Positions 17,113 through 24,897 of a DNA stretch of 64,000 nt are shown here, piece by piece. Made by a program: the position numbers and the translations under genes. The DNA lies in assembly GCA_964472295.1 (NCBI GenBank), contig CAYYJQ010000007.1:1-64000 (forward strand), given 5' to 3'. The stretch is from JAJRZX01 sp964472295. Its GTDB lineage: Bacteria; Desulfobacterota; GWC2-55-46; JADFVP01. Numbering within the stretch: the first letter of the stretch is position 1; the number at the start of each line of letters is the position of its first letter. The notes beneath the pieces were generated by a model, which did not search any database, was not told where the DNA came from, and worked only from the letters and a program-made list of their open reading frames with translations.

Positions 17113-17121
17113 ATTGCCACA

Positions 17122-18186
17122 ATGAATAAAAAAGGTCTTACCTACAAGGGTTCGGGCGTTGATATACGCGAGGGGCAGAGGCTCGTAAGCCTCATAACCC
17201 CGGCCATAAAAAAAACCATGAGAAGAGAGGTGCAGGGAGGGCCCGGAGGTTTCGGGGCCCTCTTCAACGCCTCTTTCAGGTCAATTAAAAACCCGGTGCT
17301 CGTCTCCTCCACGGACGGCGTTGGGACAAAACTAATCGTGGCCTTCATGGCGGGAAAAGACTCCACTGTGGGTATTGACCTTGTCGCGATGAACGTAAAC
17401 GATATTCTTACATCTGGGGCGGAACCTCTCTTTTTTCTTGATTATTTCGCCACAGGAAGCCTTGACGCAAAGAGGGCCGCGAAGGTCATAAAGGGCATTG
17501 CCGCAGGGTGCGAAGACGCTGGTTGCGCCCTTGTGGGGGGTGAGACGGCGGAGATGCCCGGGCTGTATAAAAGAGGCGAGTACGACCTTGCGGGCTTTGC
17601 CGTTGGAGTTGTGGATAAGAAAAAGGTCGTGAACGGCTCCAACATCAGGAAGGGCGACGTTATAATAGGTCTCTCATCGAGCGGGCTTCACAGCAACGGC
17701 TTTTCCCTCGCCAGAAAGGTCCTCTTTGATACCCTGGGCCTTGAGTTAAATAAAAGTGTAAAGGGCCTTGGCAGGAGGAGCCTCGCAAAGGTCCTCCTTG
17801 AACCTACGAGGATATACGTAAGGCCTGTCCTAAGTGCCCTTAAAGGGCATAGGATCAAGGGCATGGCCCATATCACGGGCGGGGGTTTTCAGGAGAACAT
17901 CCCGAGGACTCTGCCCGAGGGTGTAAAGGCGGTTATTGAGAGGGGTTCGTGGCCAGTGCCGCCTGTTTTCAAACTTATCCGGGAAGGCGGCGCCGTTGCG
18001 GAAGAAGAGATGCTCCGCACCTTTAACTGCGGCGTTGGTTTTATTATTATCACAGGGAAAAAAGACGCAGGTCATCTTCTAAAGTCTCTTGAAAAGAACG
18101 GTGAAAAAGCCTTTATAATCGGTGAGATAGCAAAAAAGGGCCTCAGGGAAGAGGCCGTGGAGTTCAGGGGGCCCGAGATTTTTTAA
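17122..18186 (+). CDS. purM: Phosphoribosylformylglycinamidine cyclo-ligase (AIR synthetase)
   Basis: 354 residues. Step five of purine synthesis: ATP-dependent closure of FGAM to AIR. It has TYKGSGVDIREG at the start, SSTDGVGTKL (about 69-78), NVNDILTSGAEPLFFLDY and CALVGGETAEMPG, all PurM family blocks. ATG 17122 fits the family N-terminus; an in-frame TTG at 17101 would add seven atypical residues. There is no Shine-Dalgarno sequence, and the predicted transcription start lies about three bases upstream, so a leaderless message is possible. It leads purM-purN, split from it by repeat B. Confidence 0.95.
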   Translation: MNKKGLTYKGSGVDIREGQRLVSLITPAIKKTMRREVQGGPGGFGALFNASFRSIKNPVLVSSTDGVGTKLIVAFMAGKDSTVGIDLVAMNVNDILTSGAEPLFFLDYFATGSLDAKRAAKVIKGIAAGCEDAGCALVGGETAEMPGLYKRGEYDLAGFAVGVVDKKKVVNGSNIRKGDVIIGLSSSGLHSNGFSLARKVLFDTLGLELNKSVKGLGRRSLAKVLLEPTRIYVRPVLSALKGHRIKGMAHITGGGFQENIPRTLPEGVKAVIERGSWPVPPVFKLIREGGAVAEEEMLRTFNCGVGFIIITGKKDAGHLLKSLEKNGEKAFIIGEIAKKGLREEAVEFRGPEIF

Positions 18187-18208
18187 TCAGTAGATGGGAG
18201 CCTTTCCC

Positions 18209-18330
18209 ATTGGTTTTCCTTGATGTGGTTTCTTAAGCGGTGAGATGCTACTATCATGCGTCCGAGTCTCCATGTAGAGAGGAGCAAGGCCATTCGATTG
18301 AAAGACTATCTTTTTTCCAAAAGAAAGTGG
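18209..18330 (-). repeat. Repeat B, long form, copy 3 (inverted)
   Basis: 122 bp from ATTGGTTTTCCTTGATG to the CCAAAAGAAAGTGG hairpin end, between purM and purN. Read on the minus strand it aligns with 9374-9495: hairpin, TTTCAATCG, GGCCTTG, then AAGCGG or AAGCGGC near the right end. Confidence 0.75.
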
Positions 18331-18387
18331 AAAAAAAAGTGGTAAGGGACGTGAAGATATTTTCTCTCTTTTTTATTCGGGGGTATT

Positions 18388-19062
18388 ATGCTCAAGATAG
18401 GCGTGCTTGCCTCGGGGCGCGGCACTAATCTTCAGTGCATAATAGACGCCGTGGAGAACGGTCTCTTGAGGGGCGTAGCCGTTGAGGTGGTCATTAGCGA
18501 TTGTCCCGGCGCCATGGCCCTTGAGCGCGCCAGGAGGCACGGCATTGACGGCGTTCTCATTGACAAGAGGGGTTTTAGCGATAGGACGGACTTTGACGCG
18601 GCCCTGATAGAGGAACTAAAGAGGCGCAGGGTGGGTCTCGTGGTCCTTGCGGGTTTCATGCGCGTGCTCGGTCCGGCCTTTGTAGATGCTTTCCCTGAAA
18701 AAATCATTAACATACACCCCGCCCTTCTGCCCTCTTTTACTGGTCTTCACGTGCATGAGAGGGCCATTGAGGCAGGTGTGCGCTTTTCGGGCTGTACAGT
18801 TCACTTCGTGGACAAGGGTCTTGACACCGGGCCCATTATCATACAGGCTGTTGTTCCCGTGCTTGACGACGACACCGCTGAGAGCCTTGCAGAGAGGATC
18901 CTTCGGGAGGAGCACCGCATACTTCCACAGGCAATTGACCTCTTTAACAGGGGTATCCTATCGATTAGCGGCAGGAGGGTTCTCGTAGCGGACCATGTCC
19001 TGGCAGATGGCTCGGCGGCCCTTGAGAACCCGGTTATAGACCTCCCTGAGTGCGACCGATGA
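18388..19062 (+). CDS. purN: Phosphoribosylglycinamide formyltransferase
   Basis: 224 residues. It transfers a formyl group from 10-formyl-THF to GAR. The N-terminal IGVLASGRGTNLQ binds phosphate. The active-site trio is visible: Asn and His in IINIHPALLPSF (about 107-118), with the flap residue region continuing, and Asp in HFVDKGLDTGPII (about 137-149). GGGGGT precedes the ATG. About 20 residues longer at the C-terminus than E. coli PurN. Its TGA overlaps the ATG of the DUF523 gene. Confidence 0.95.
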   Translation: MLKIGVLASGRGTNLQCIIDAVENGLLRGVAVEVVISDCPGAMALERARRHGIDGVLIDKRGFSDRTDFDAALIEELKRRRVGLVVLAGFMRVLGPAFVDAFPEKIINIHPALLPSFTGLHVHERAIEAGVRFSGCTVHFVDKGLDTGPIIIQAVVPVLDDDTAESLAERILREEHRILPQAIDLFNRGILSISGRRVLVADHVLADGSAALENPVIDLPECDR

Positions 19063-19493
19063 GCGATAAACCCGTATTAATAAGCGCATGCCTCATGGGA
19101 ATTGCCACGCGTTATGACGGGACCTGTTCATTCAGTGAAGAGGCCGTGGCCGAGGCGGGCTCCCTGCCCCTGCCCATCTGTCCCGAGCAGTTGGGCGGTC
19201 TTCCAACTCCACGCAAGGCGGCCTTGATAGAGGGCGGCTCTGAAGAAGACGTAATCGAGGGCAGGGCAAGGGTAATTAATGCAGACGGCGAGGATGTAAC
19301 GAGTTTTTTTATCCGCGGCGCAGAGGCCGTACTTGAGATAGCGCGCAGGAGCGGGGCTGAAACAGCCCTTCTGAAAGAGCGCAGTCCCTCCTGCGGGGTG
19401 AATTTTTTGTGCAGAGGCGCCCGCCAGTGTCCTGGCACGGGTGTTACCACGGCGCTGCTCAGGAAAAACGGTATAAAGGTAAAGGGTTTTTAA
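19059..19493 (+). CDS. DUF523 family protein
   Basis: A 144-residue member of DUF523. LISACLMGIATRYDG at the start, CPEQLGGLPTPR (about 42-53), and LLKERSPSCGV (about 112-122) with a following Cys are the invariant blocks. The four cysteines in these motifs suggest a metal or Fe-S site; some relatives are implicated in 2-thiouracil desulfuration, but the role here is open. ATGA overlap with purN means coupled translation. The GTG at 19050 is rejected in favour of the ATG at 19059. Confidence 0.82.
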   Translation: MSDKPVLISACLMGIATRYDGTCSFSEEAVAEAGSLPLPICPEQLGGLPTPRKAALIEGGSEEDVIEGRARVINADGEDVTSFFIRGAEAVLEIARRSGAETALLKERSPSCGVNFLCRGARQCPGTGVTTALLRKNGIKVKGF

Positions 19494-19537
19494 AATCATT
19501 ATTGACTCAAGATGTTCCCTTAAATGCGAGGTGTGTG

Positions 19538-20323
19538 ATGAAAAAGTTTTTTCTAATTACTGCGCTTATCTTTCCGCTCCTGACGCCCCTTACAACAAGG
19601 GCGGGCTCCATTGAAGACTTCTGCCAGAAGAACGCAAAGGCAATGCACAGGAGCATCTCGAGGTGTGTCAAGGCAGAGAAAAAAGCCCAGGCCTGGCTTG
19701 CCTCCAATCCCGTTGCGGATGATATTTATGCCACATGCAAGAGCGGTTCCGGCCAGAGCCTGAGCCTTCTCAAGGACTGCGTGCTCAGCGAGACATACAC
19801 GCGGCACGCCCGCGCCGTAAGCCCCCTGAACCTCTCAAACTCCAATGTCTGGTACACGCCCATGCTCCGCGGTCTCTTCCCGTCTCTCATACGCGTCTGC
19901 GGCTACGAGAGGCCCCTTGATGACTTTGCCGTGCTCCCAAAAGACATTACGCGCTTTCATTTTTCCACGGACATTGGCACAAGGGACATGCTCCCCTTTC
20001 TAAAAGTCGACGGAAGCGTTGAGATTGGCAGACTTCCCCGGCTAAGTGGCAAGAAAAAAACCAGTGGCAAGTATGACCTCTATATCGACGCATTTCTCGT
20101 ATCAAACGATGGAAGGGTTGTGGACATCAGTACAACGGAGGGGACGAGTTCTCTATCGAGGAACGGCGGGACCGCCCATTTTTCCTTTGAGATAGGCCAC
20201 GGGTATTACTTCAACGAAGGCGGGAAACTCCTTATAGTGGCCTCGGGCACGCCCATCAAGACGAGTTATCCCGATTCCTCATGCCTTGTGCTCGGCGCAA
20301 AGAAACTGACATTCAAAAAATAG
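19538..20323 (+). CDS. Secreted protein of unknown function
   Basis: 261 residues, not recognised. A clear signal peptide (KKFFLITALIFPLLTPLTTRA) ends near residue 22. The first mature segment is helical with four Cys (in DFCQK, SRCVK, ATCKS, KDCVL), a spacing like small periplasmic disulfide proteins. After a VCGYERP link, a C-terminal beta-rich half (about 130-261) contains LKVDGSVEIGRLP and YDLYIDAFLVSNDG. The ATG at 19538 follows GAGGTG. It lies 44 bases after DUF523 and 37 bases before UPF0173; no functional link is evident. Confidence 0.65.
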   Translation: MKKFFLITALIFPLLTPLTTRAGSIEDFCQKNAKAMHRSISRCVKAEKKAQAWLASNPVADDIYATCKSGSGQSLSLLKDCVLSETYTRHARAVSPLNLSNSNVWYTPMLRGLFPSLIRVCGYERPLDDFAVLPKDITRFHFSTDIGTRDMLPFLKVDGSVEIGRLPRLSGKKKTSGKYDLYIDAFLVSNDGRVVDISTTEGTSSLSRNGGTAHFSFEIGHGYYFNEGGKLLIVASGTPIKTSYPDSSCLVLGAKKLTFKK

Positions 20324-20360
20324 GCCTGGACCTTTTATAAAGCCCGTAGGAGGATGCCGT

Positions 20361-21032
20361 ATGAAGATAACCTACCATGGACACTCCTGTTTTTCTCTCT
20401 CTGCAGGCGGGGCCTCAATAATAATAGACCCCTTTCTGAGTGGCAACCCACTTGCCGAGATAGGCCCAGGGGACGTGACCACCAATGCGGTGCTTGTGAC
20501 CCACGGCCATGCCGACCACCTTGGCGACGCCGTGGAGATAGCGAAAAACAACAACGCCCCCATAATCGCCCCCTTTGAACTTGTGAACTACTGCATATCA
20601 AAGGGCGCCATGGGTCATGCCATGCACATTGGAGGCGGGGCTAATTTTCCCTTTGGCAGGGTGAAACTCACCATAGCGCACCATGGCTCCACCACAGACG
20701 AAGGCCCTGTTGGCAACCCCTGCGGCTTCATCGTAACCATGGGGGGCAAGACCGTGTACCACGCCGGCGACACGGGGCTCTTTTATGACATGAACCTCAT
20801 TGGAGAGACCAACAGCATTGACTGCGCCCTTCTACCCATTGGAGATAACTTTACCATGGGCCCCGAGGACGCGGCCAGGGCCGTAAAGATGCTCCACCCG
20901 GCAGTGGTAATCCCCATGCATTACAACACCTTTGACGTAATAAAACAGGACCCCCAGGCCTTCAAGGCCGCCATTGGGGGAGAAGGACCGGATGTGAGGA
21001 TACTCAAGCCAGGAGAGAGCACCGAGGTATGA
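20361..21032 (+). CDS. Metallo-beta-lactamase-fold hydrolase (UPF0173/YtkL-type)
   Basis: 223 residues. It begins MKITYHGHSCF, then THGHADHLGDA (about 48-58), the HxHxDH metal site, IAHHGSTTDEG (about 95-105), GDTGL (about 136-140), and ends with PMHYNTF (about 187-193). The full dinuclear metal ligand set of UPF0173 is present. The natural substrate is unknown. A strong AGGAGG site precedes the ATG. Confidence 0.9.
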   Translation: MKITYHGHSCFSLSAGGASIIIDPFLSGNPLAEIGPGDVTTNAVLVTHGHADHLGDAVEIAKNNNAPIIAPFELVNYCISKGAMGHAMHIGGGANFPFGRVKLTIAHHGSTTDEGPVGNPCGFIVTMGGKTVYHAGDTGLFYDMNLIGETNSIDCALLPIGDNFTMGPEDAARAVKMLHPAVVIPMHYNTFDVIKQDPQAFKAAIGGEGPDVRILKPGESTEV

Positions 21033-21042
21033 AGAGACCCTT

Positions 21043-21228
21043 GCATTGGTTTTCATTGTCCTGCTTTTTCCCTGATGTCTAAAGTGGCGTTATTATGGTC
21101 CCCTGTTGGTTTTTTCTTTGACACAGTTTCTTTCTGGTAAGATCTGCCTACCATGCGTCATGACCAAAAAATCCATAAAGACATTGCCACTCGGGAAAAA
21201 AAACTTTCTTTTTTCAAGAGAAAGCAGG
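21043..21228. repeat. Repeat B fragment and long form, copy 4 (inverted)
   Basis: A right-end fragment ATTGGTTTTCATTGTC (21043-21058) is followed by a full inverted long form (about 21114-21228) from TTGGTTTTTTCTTTGAC to the TTTCTTTTTTCAAGAGAAAG hairpin. The two could be remnants of tandem insertion. Confidence 0.6.
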
Positions 21229-21236
21229 AAAATTTC

Positions 21237-21265
21237 TTGCACTCTTTCCTTAAAGATGTTATTTT
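21237..21265 (+). promoter_or_regulatory. Candidate promoter of rpmB
   Basis: TTGCAC (21237-21242), 17 bases, TATTTT (21260-21265). The leader of about 28 bases holds a GGAGGA ribosome site. Confidence 0.45.
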
Positions 21266-21299
21266 TTTATGATTACTAAATCCTGGAGGAAGATGCGCC

Positions 21300-21491
21300 A
21301 TGTCAGCCATATGCAAAATATGCAAGAAGGGGCCGGTCTTCGGCAACAACGTAAGCCACGCCCATAACAAGACAAAGAGAAGATGGAACCCCAACCTTCA
21401 GAGCGTGCGCGCCGTGCACGAGGGTAAGGTTCAGAAAATAAAGGTCTGCTCGCGGTGCATTCGTTCCGGGGCTGTTCAGCGGGCTGTCTGA
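21300..21491 (+). CDS. rpmB: 50S ribosomal protein L28
   Basis: 63 residues. It carries two CxxC pairs (CKIC near residue 5 and CSRC near 52), the zinc-ribbon form of L28, with the family block GNNVSHAHNKTKRRW between. Monocistronic, with GGAGGAAG before the ATG and a strong terminator 27 bases after the stop. Confidence 0.96.
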   Translation: MSAICKICKKGPVFGNNVSHAHNKTKRRWNPNLQSVRAVHEGKVQKIKVCSRCIRSGAVQRAV

Positions 21492-21517
21492 TAATATTTG
21501 GAAAAGAAGATGATTAA

Positions 21518-21552
21518 GACCGCCTGCCCGAAGGGGCAGGCGGTCTTTTTTG
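21518..21552 (+). terminator. Strong intrinsic terminator of rpmB
   Basis: GACCGCCTGCCC pairs perfectly with GGGCAGGCGGTC around GAAG, followed by seven T. Confidence 0.95.
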
Positions 21553-21601
21553 TCCAGAATGCATGGGGCGCGTTACAGGATTGACGGCAATCGTCAATTA
21601 A

Positions 21602-21674
21602 GAAAAGTCTGATTAATTCAGACTTTCCAGCAACGCATGGACGCGCCGCCATCTTCGACAACTGTAAGTTATTG
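21602..21674 (+). repeat. Repeat family A, copy 2
   Basis: AAAAGTCTG/CAGACTTTCC hairpin (21602-21628), a decayed second hairpin (AGCAACGCATGGACGCGCCG) and a third, weaker CAACTGTAAGTTATTG. Same order as the intact copy at 58323-58394. Confidence 0.75.
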
Positions 21675-21812
21675 AAAATGTGAGGGAAAGGGAACCCGCG
21701 TTTTTCCTTTCCCGTCTCTCCTTAATTCAGGGACGAATCATTCAGAGGTTTCTTAAAATACATTGGGTTTCGCGGACGCTCCACTTATCCTACAATGCCT
21801 GTTAAAACCATT

Positions 21813-21850
21813 CACCCTGAGCCCTGAGCTTGCCGAAGGGTCGAAGGGTG
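21813..21850. repeat. CCCTGAGC-GCCGAAGGG dispersed repeat
   Basis: CACCCTGAGCCCTGAGCTTG then CCGAAGGGTCGAAGGGTG, an imperfect inverted repeat of a type seen in many environmental bacterial genomes. Only one copy is present in this window. Confidence 0.6.
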
Positions 21851-21904
21851 CCGGGCAGTGACCACCCTGCCTGTCCGAATCTATGTGGAAAGATCCTTCT
21901 TGCC

Positions 21905-22297
21905 TTACTCCACTTCCCTGTTCACGGCTATGGCGTCGATTTCCACGCCCACGCCCTTTGGGAGCCTTGCCACCTCTACAGTGGCACGCGCCGGATAGGG
22001 GGGGCTGAAAAACTCTCCGTAGACCTTGTTCATTCCCTCGAAGAGCGAGATGTCGGCAAGGTATACCGTTGTCTTCACCACGTTGGCGAGCCCGAACCCG
22101 GCCTCATGGAGCACGGCCTCAAGGTTCTTTAGCACGCGTTCTGTCTGGGCCTCGATGCCGCCTGTGATTACCTCTTTTGAGTCCGGGTCAAGGGGTATTG
22201 CGCCCGAGACAAATACAAGGTCCCCTGCCCTCAGGGCCTGCGAGTAGGGTCCTATGGCGGGCGGGGCCTTTTCTGTCGCTATCTCCTCTATCTTCAT
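21905..22297 (-). CDS. ridA: RidA-family 2-iminobutanoate/2-iminopropanoate deaminase
   Basis: 130 residues. It hydrolyses reactive enamine/imine intermediates made by threonine dehydratase and other PLP enzymes. It has APPAIGPYSQAL near the start, FVSGAIPLDP, and PARATVEVARLPKGVGVEIDAIA with the substrate-binding Arg (about 104) and Glu (about 120). It follows rel by 64 bases and is probably co-transcribed. RidA protects the branched-chain pathway whose genes lie at 37-50 kb. Confidence 0.94.
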   Translation of the reverse strand: MKIEEIATEKAPPAIGPYSQALRAGDLVFVSGAIPLDPDSKEVITGGIEAQTERVLKNLEAVLHEAGFGLANVVKTTVYLADISLFEGMNKVYGEFFSPPYPARATVEVARLPKGVGVEIDAIAVNREVE

Positions 22298-22361
22298 GAC
22301 AGTCCTCTCTCCATAAAGCAGGAGTTAATAAAAAAAAAGCGGCTCAGATCCAACTCACCAT

Positions 22362-24560
22362 TCAGGCCGCCCCTTCATCATCGGGGGATGCCTTGCCCTT
22401 CACCCTCTTTACCTTGATGACCTTCTTTATCTTCGAGAGGGCGTCTATGATTGTCTTGAGATGCTTTATGTCGCGCACCTCAACGTCAAAGGTGCAGAGC
22501 GATTTATTATCGGGTATGGTCTTTATCTGGGCGCCGGAAATATTGGCGTCCGAGGCCAGAATGGCCCCTGTCATATCGGCGAGCATGCCCTTTTCGTTTC
22601 TGCAGAGGACCATGATGCGCACTGAGCGTGTCACCTCTTTACCCTCGTCCCATGCCACGTCTATCATGCGCTCCTTGTCCACGTTCAGGAGGCTCGGACA
22701 ACGGGCAAGGTGCACGGAGATGCCCTGCCCCTGTGTTATGTAACCCACTATCCTGTCGCCCGGAAGGGGACTGCAACACTCGGCAAAGGTGATAAGGAGG
22801 TCCTGGTTACCGCTTACTATTAGCGGGCCACCCTGTAGTTTCCGTCCGCCCCTTATTCTGCCTATGACGCCCTTTATAGAGAACTTCTGGAGCTGGGCCA
22901 TAACGGTCTTCTTCTCAGGCGCTACCTTTTTTATAATATCCGTAACCTGTATCTTTCCATAACCCACGCAGGCAAAGAGGCTCTCAAGTCCGGGAAGCGA
23001 GTATACCTCCTGGGCGAGTTTTGTCAGTTCCCCTGAGTCCACGAGGGCGTTAAGGTCCAGCGAGCGGCGTGAGAACTCGCGCCTGCAGATGTCCCTGCCC
23101 ATGGATATGCTCCTTGCCCGTTCCTCGGTCTTTATCCAGTGGCGTATCTTGGTGCGGGCCTTGGAGGTCACAACATAGTTGAGCCAATCAGAACTTGGAT
23201 GGCGATTCTGAGAGGTAATGATATTCACCACGTCACCGTTATGGAGTTTGGTCTTGAGGGCCACCATCTGGCCGTTCACCTTGGCGCCGCTACAGTGGTT
23301 TCCAATGTCCGTATGAATGGCATAGGCAAAATCCACGGGCGTGGCCCCGGTGGGAAGTTGCTTGACCTCTCCCCTTGGAGTGAAGACAAAGACCTCATCA
23401 GGGTAGAGTCCCACCTTGAGGGTGTCCATGAACTCGTCAGAGTCCTTGAGTTCGCGTTGCCACTCAAGGAGCTGGCGGAGCCAGGCAAAACGCTTATAGT
23501 CCCTGCCACCCTCCTCTTCCTCTCCGATGCCCTCTTTATACTGCCAGTGCGAGGCTATGCCGTACTCGGCTACGCGGTGCATCTCCTTTGTTCTTATCTG
23601 TATCTCCATGCGGACCCCGTAGGGGCCCACGACAACGGTATGCAGGGACTGATAGAGGTTGAGTTTGGGAAGGGCTATGTAGTCCTTGAACTTTCCGGGC
23701 ACGGGTTTCCAGATAGAGTGAATGATGCCGAGGCTCATGTAGCACTCTTTCACATCGTCAACAATGACGCGGAGTGCTATGATGTCGTGTACATCATCAA
23801 AGTCGAGGTTCTGCTCACGCATCTTCTTGCTGAGGCTGTAAAGGTGCTTGAACCTTCCTGTGACCTCGGCGTGGATGTTCTGCTCCCTGAGTTTTTCCTC
23901 TATAATGGCGCGGGCGTTGCCTGTGTACTTGTTCCAGGCCTCCCGTTCCTTTGTTATCTGCTCGTCGAGCCATTGATACCTCTCCGGGTCCATGAACTTG
24001 AAGGCCAGGTCCTCGAGTTCGGTCTTAATCCAGCCAATGCCAAGGCGGTTGGCAAGGGGGGCGTAGATATTGAGCGTCTCCTCTGCTATGCGTTTCTGTT
24101 TTACGCTGAGGTGGTGCGAGAGGGTCCGCATGTTGTGGAGCCTGTCTGCGAGTTTTATGAGGATTACACGTATATCGCGGCTCATGGCGAGGATCATCTT
24201 TCTGTAGTTCTCAGCCTCGCGGTCCTCGCGGTTCTCAAAGGAAATACGGCTTATCTTCGTAACCCCGTCCACGAGGGCGGCTATCTCGGGGCCGAACTTC
24301 TCCTCTATCTTCTCAATGGTGGTATATGTGTCCTCCACTGTGTCATGGAGAAGCCCTGTGGCAATGGACTGCGTATCCATCTTGAGACGGGCGAGTATGC
24401 AGGAGACCTCCAGCGGGTGGACAAGATAAGGCTCTCCAGAGAGCCGCGTCTGCCCCTTGTGAACCATGGCGGAGTAGAGATAGGCCTTCTTCAGGAGTTC
24501 AATGTCTGCCTTTGGATTATAGGAGGTTACCATCTCCACTATGTCTTCAAAACGTACCAT
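22362..24560 (-). CDS. rel: Bifunctional (p)ppGpp synthetase/hydrolase (Rel/SpoT)
   Basis: 732 residues, the length of long RSH enzymes. Order: HD hydrolase (HPLEVS, LLHDTVEDT near 72-80), synthetase (PGKFKDYIALPKLN, YQSLHTVV, MEIQIRT), TGS (VFVFTPRGEVKQLP), helical/zinc-finger region and a C-terminal ACT domain. The intact HD residues and an RxKD-type loop (KFKD) rather than the RelA EFDD loop indicate an enzyme able both to make and degrade (p)ppGpp. Its ATG is preceded by AGGAAGAGACAGGGAAG. A 542-codon frame on the opposite strand is a shadow. Confidence 0.94.
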   Translation of the reverse strand: MVRFEDIVEMVTSYNPKADIELLKKAYLYSAMVHKGQTRLSGEPYLVHPLEVSCILARLKMDTQSIATGLLHDTVEDTYTTIEKIEEKFGPEIAALVDGVTKISRISFENREDREAENYRKMILAMSRDIRVILIKLADRLHNMRTLSHHLSVKQKRIAEETLNIYAPLANRLGIGWIKTELEDLAFKFMDPERYQWLDEQITKEREAWNKYTGNARAIIEEKLREQNIHAEVTGRFKHLYSLSKKMREQNLDFDDVHDIIALRVIVDDVKECYMSLGIIHSIWKPVPGKFKDYIALPKLNLYQSLHTVVVGPYGVRMEIQIRTKEMHRVAEYGIASHWQYKEGIGEEEEGGRDYKRFAWLRQLLEWQRELKDSDEFMDTLKVGLYPDEVFVFTPRGEVKQLPTGATPVDFAYAIHTDIGNHCSGAKVNGQMVALKTKLHNGDVVNIITSQNRHPSSDWLNYVVTSKARTKIRHWIKTEERARSISMGRDICRREFSRRSLDLNALVDSGELTKLAQEVYSLPGLESLFACVGYGKIQVTDIIKKVAPEKKTVMAQLQKFSIKGVIGRIRGGRKLQGGPLIVSGNQDLLITFAECCSPLPGDRIVGYITQGQGISVHLARCPSLLNVDKERMIDVAWDEGKEVTRSVRIMVLCRNEKGMLADMTGAILASDANISGAQIKTIPDNKSLCTFDVEVRDIKHLKTIIDALSKIKKVIKVKRVKGKASPDDEGAA

Positions 24561-24897
24561 CTTCCCTGTCTCTTCCTTAAAAGTCTCTCAAACCGGCAAG
24601 AAAACCGAAGATTCTCAAACTCTGGATTCTGGAATGAATACCCGACTGAAGCGAAGCCAGCTTCTGCTGGTGCGGCAGAGGAGCTCATGAGGCGCCGGTC
24701 CACGCACAGCGTCTCAAGGCATGGCATGGTTCATTACAGAAGGCCCTGCTCTTATAACTTACCGTAAAAAAGGATTTTTTTCAACTGTCCCCAATAACGC
24801 GCCGCTCCTCCCTGCCCTCCATCCTTCCCATTATGGCCGGAAGGCCAGACCCCATCTATACCTTGCTTTAACGCCCCTAACTTGATATATTTTTCTG
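24561..24897. other. Divergent intergenic region rel/mrcA
   Basis: 337 bp. It holds the mrcA promoter (24863-24891) and, near 24786-24850, a purine-rich segment on the minus strand. A 62-codon minus-strand frame (24539-24727) overlaps rel and has no recognisable content. The rel promoter is not clear. Confidence 0.5.
24863..24891 (+). promoter_or_regulatory. Promoter of mrcA with start at the ATG
   Basis: TTGCTT (24863-24868), 17 bases, TATATT (24886-24891). Transcription would start about 24898, which is the A of the mrcA ATG. Confidence 0.5.

Larger units (their letters stand above)
21553..21904. other. Gene-free stretch between rpmB and ridA
   Basis: Contains repeat A copy 2 (21602-21674), a GTAGGATnnGTGGAGCG...GCGAAACCCA element in inverse (21763-21795) and a CCCTGAGCTTGCCGAAGGG-type repeat (21813-21850). 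No coding potential; a 61-codon minus frame here is made of repeats. Confidence 0.65.

Noticed and set aside
23139..24767. A 542-codon open frame on the plus strand opposite rel
   Set aside because: It lies fully antisense to a well-conserved RSH enzyme, has no recognisable domain, and arises from codon bias of the real gene.
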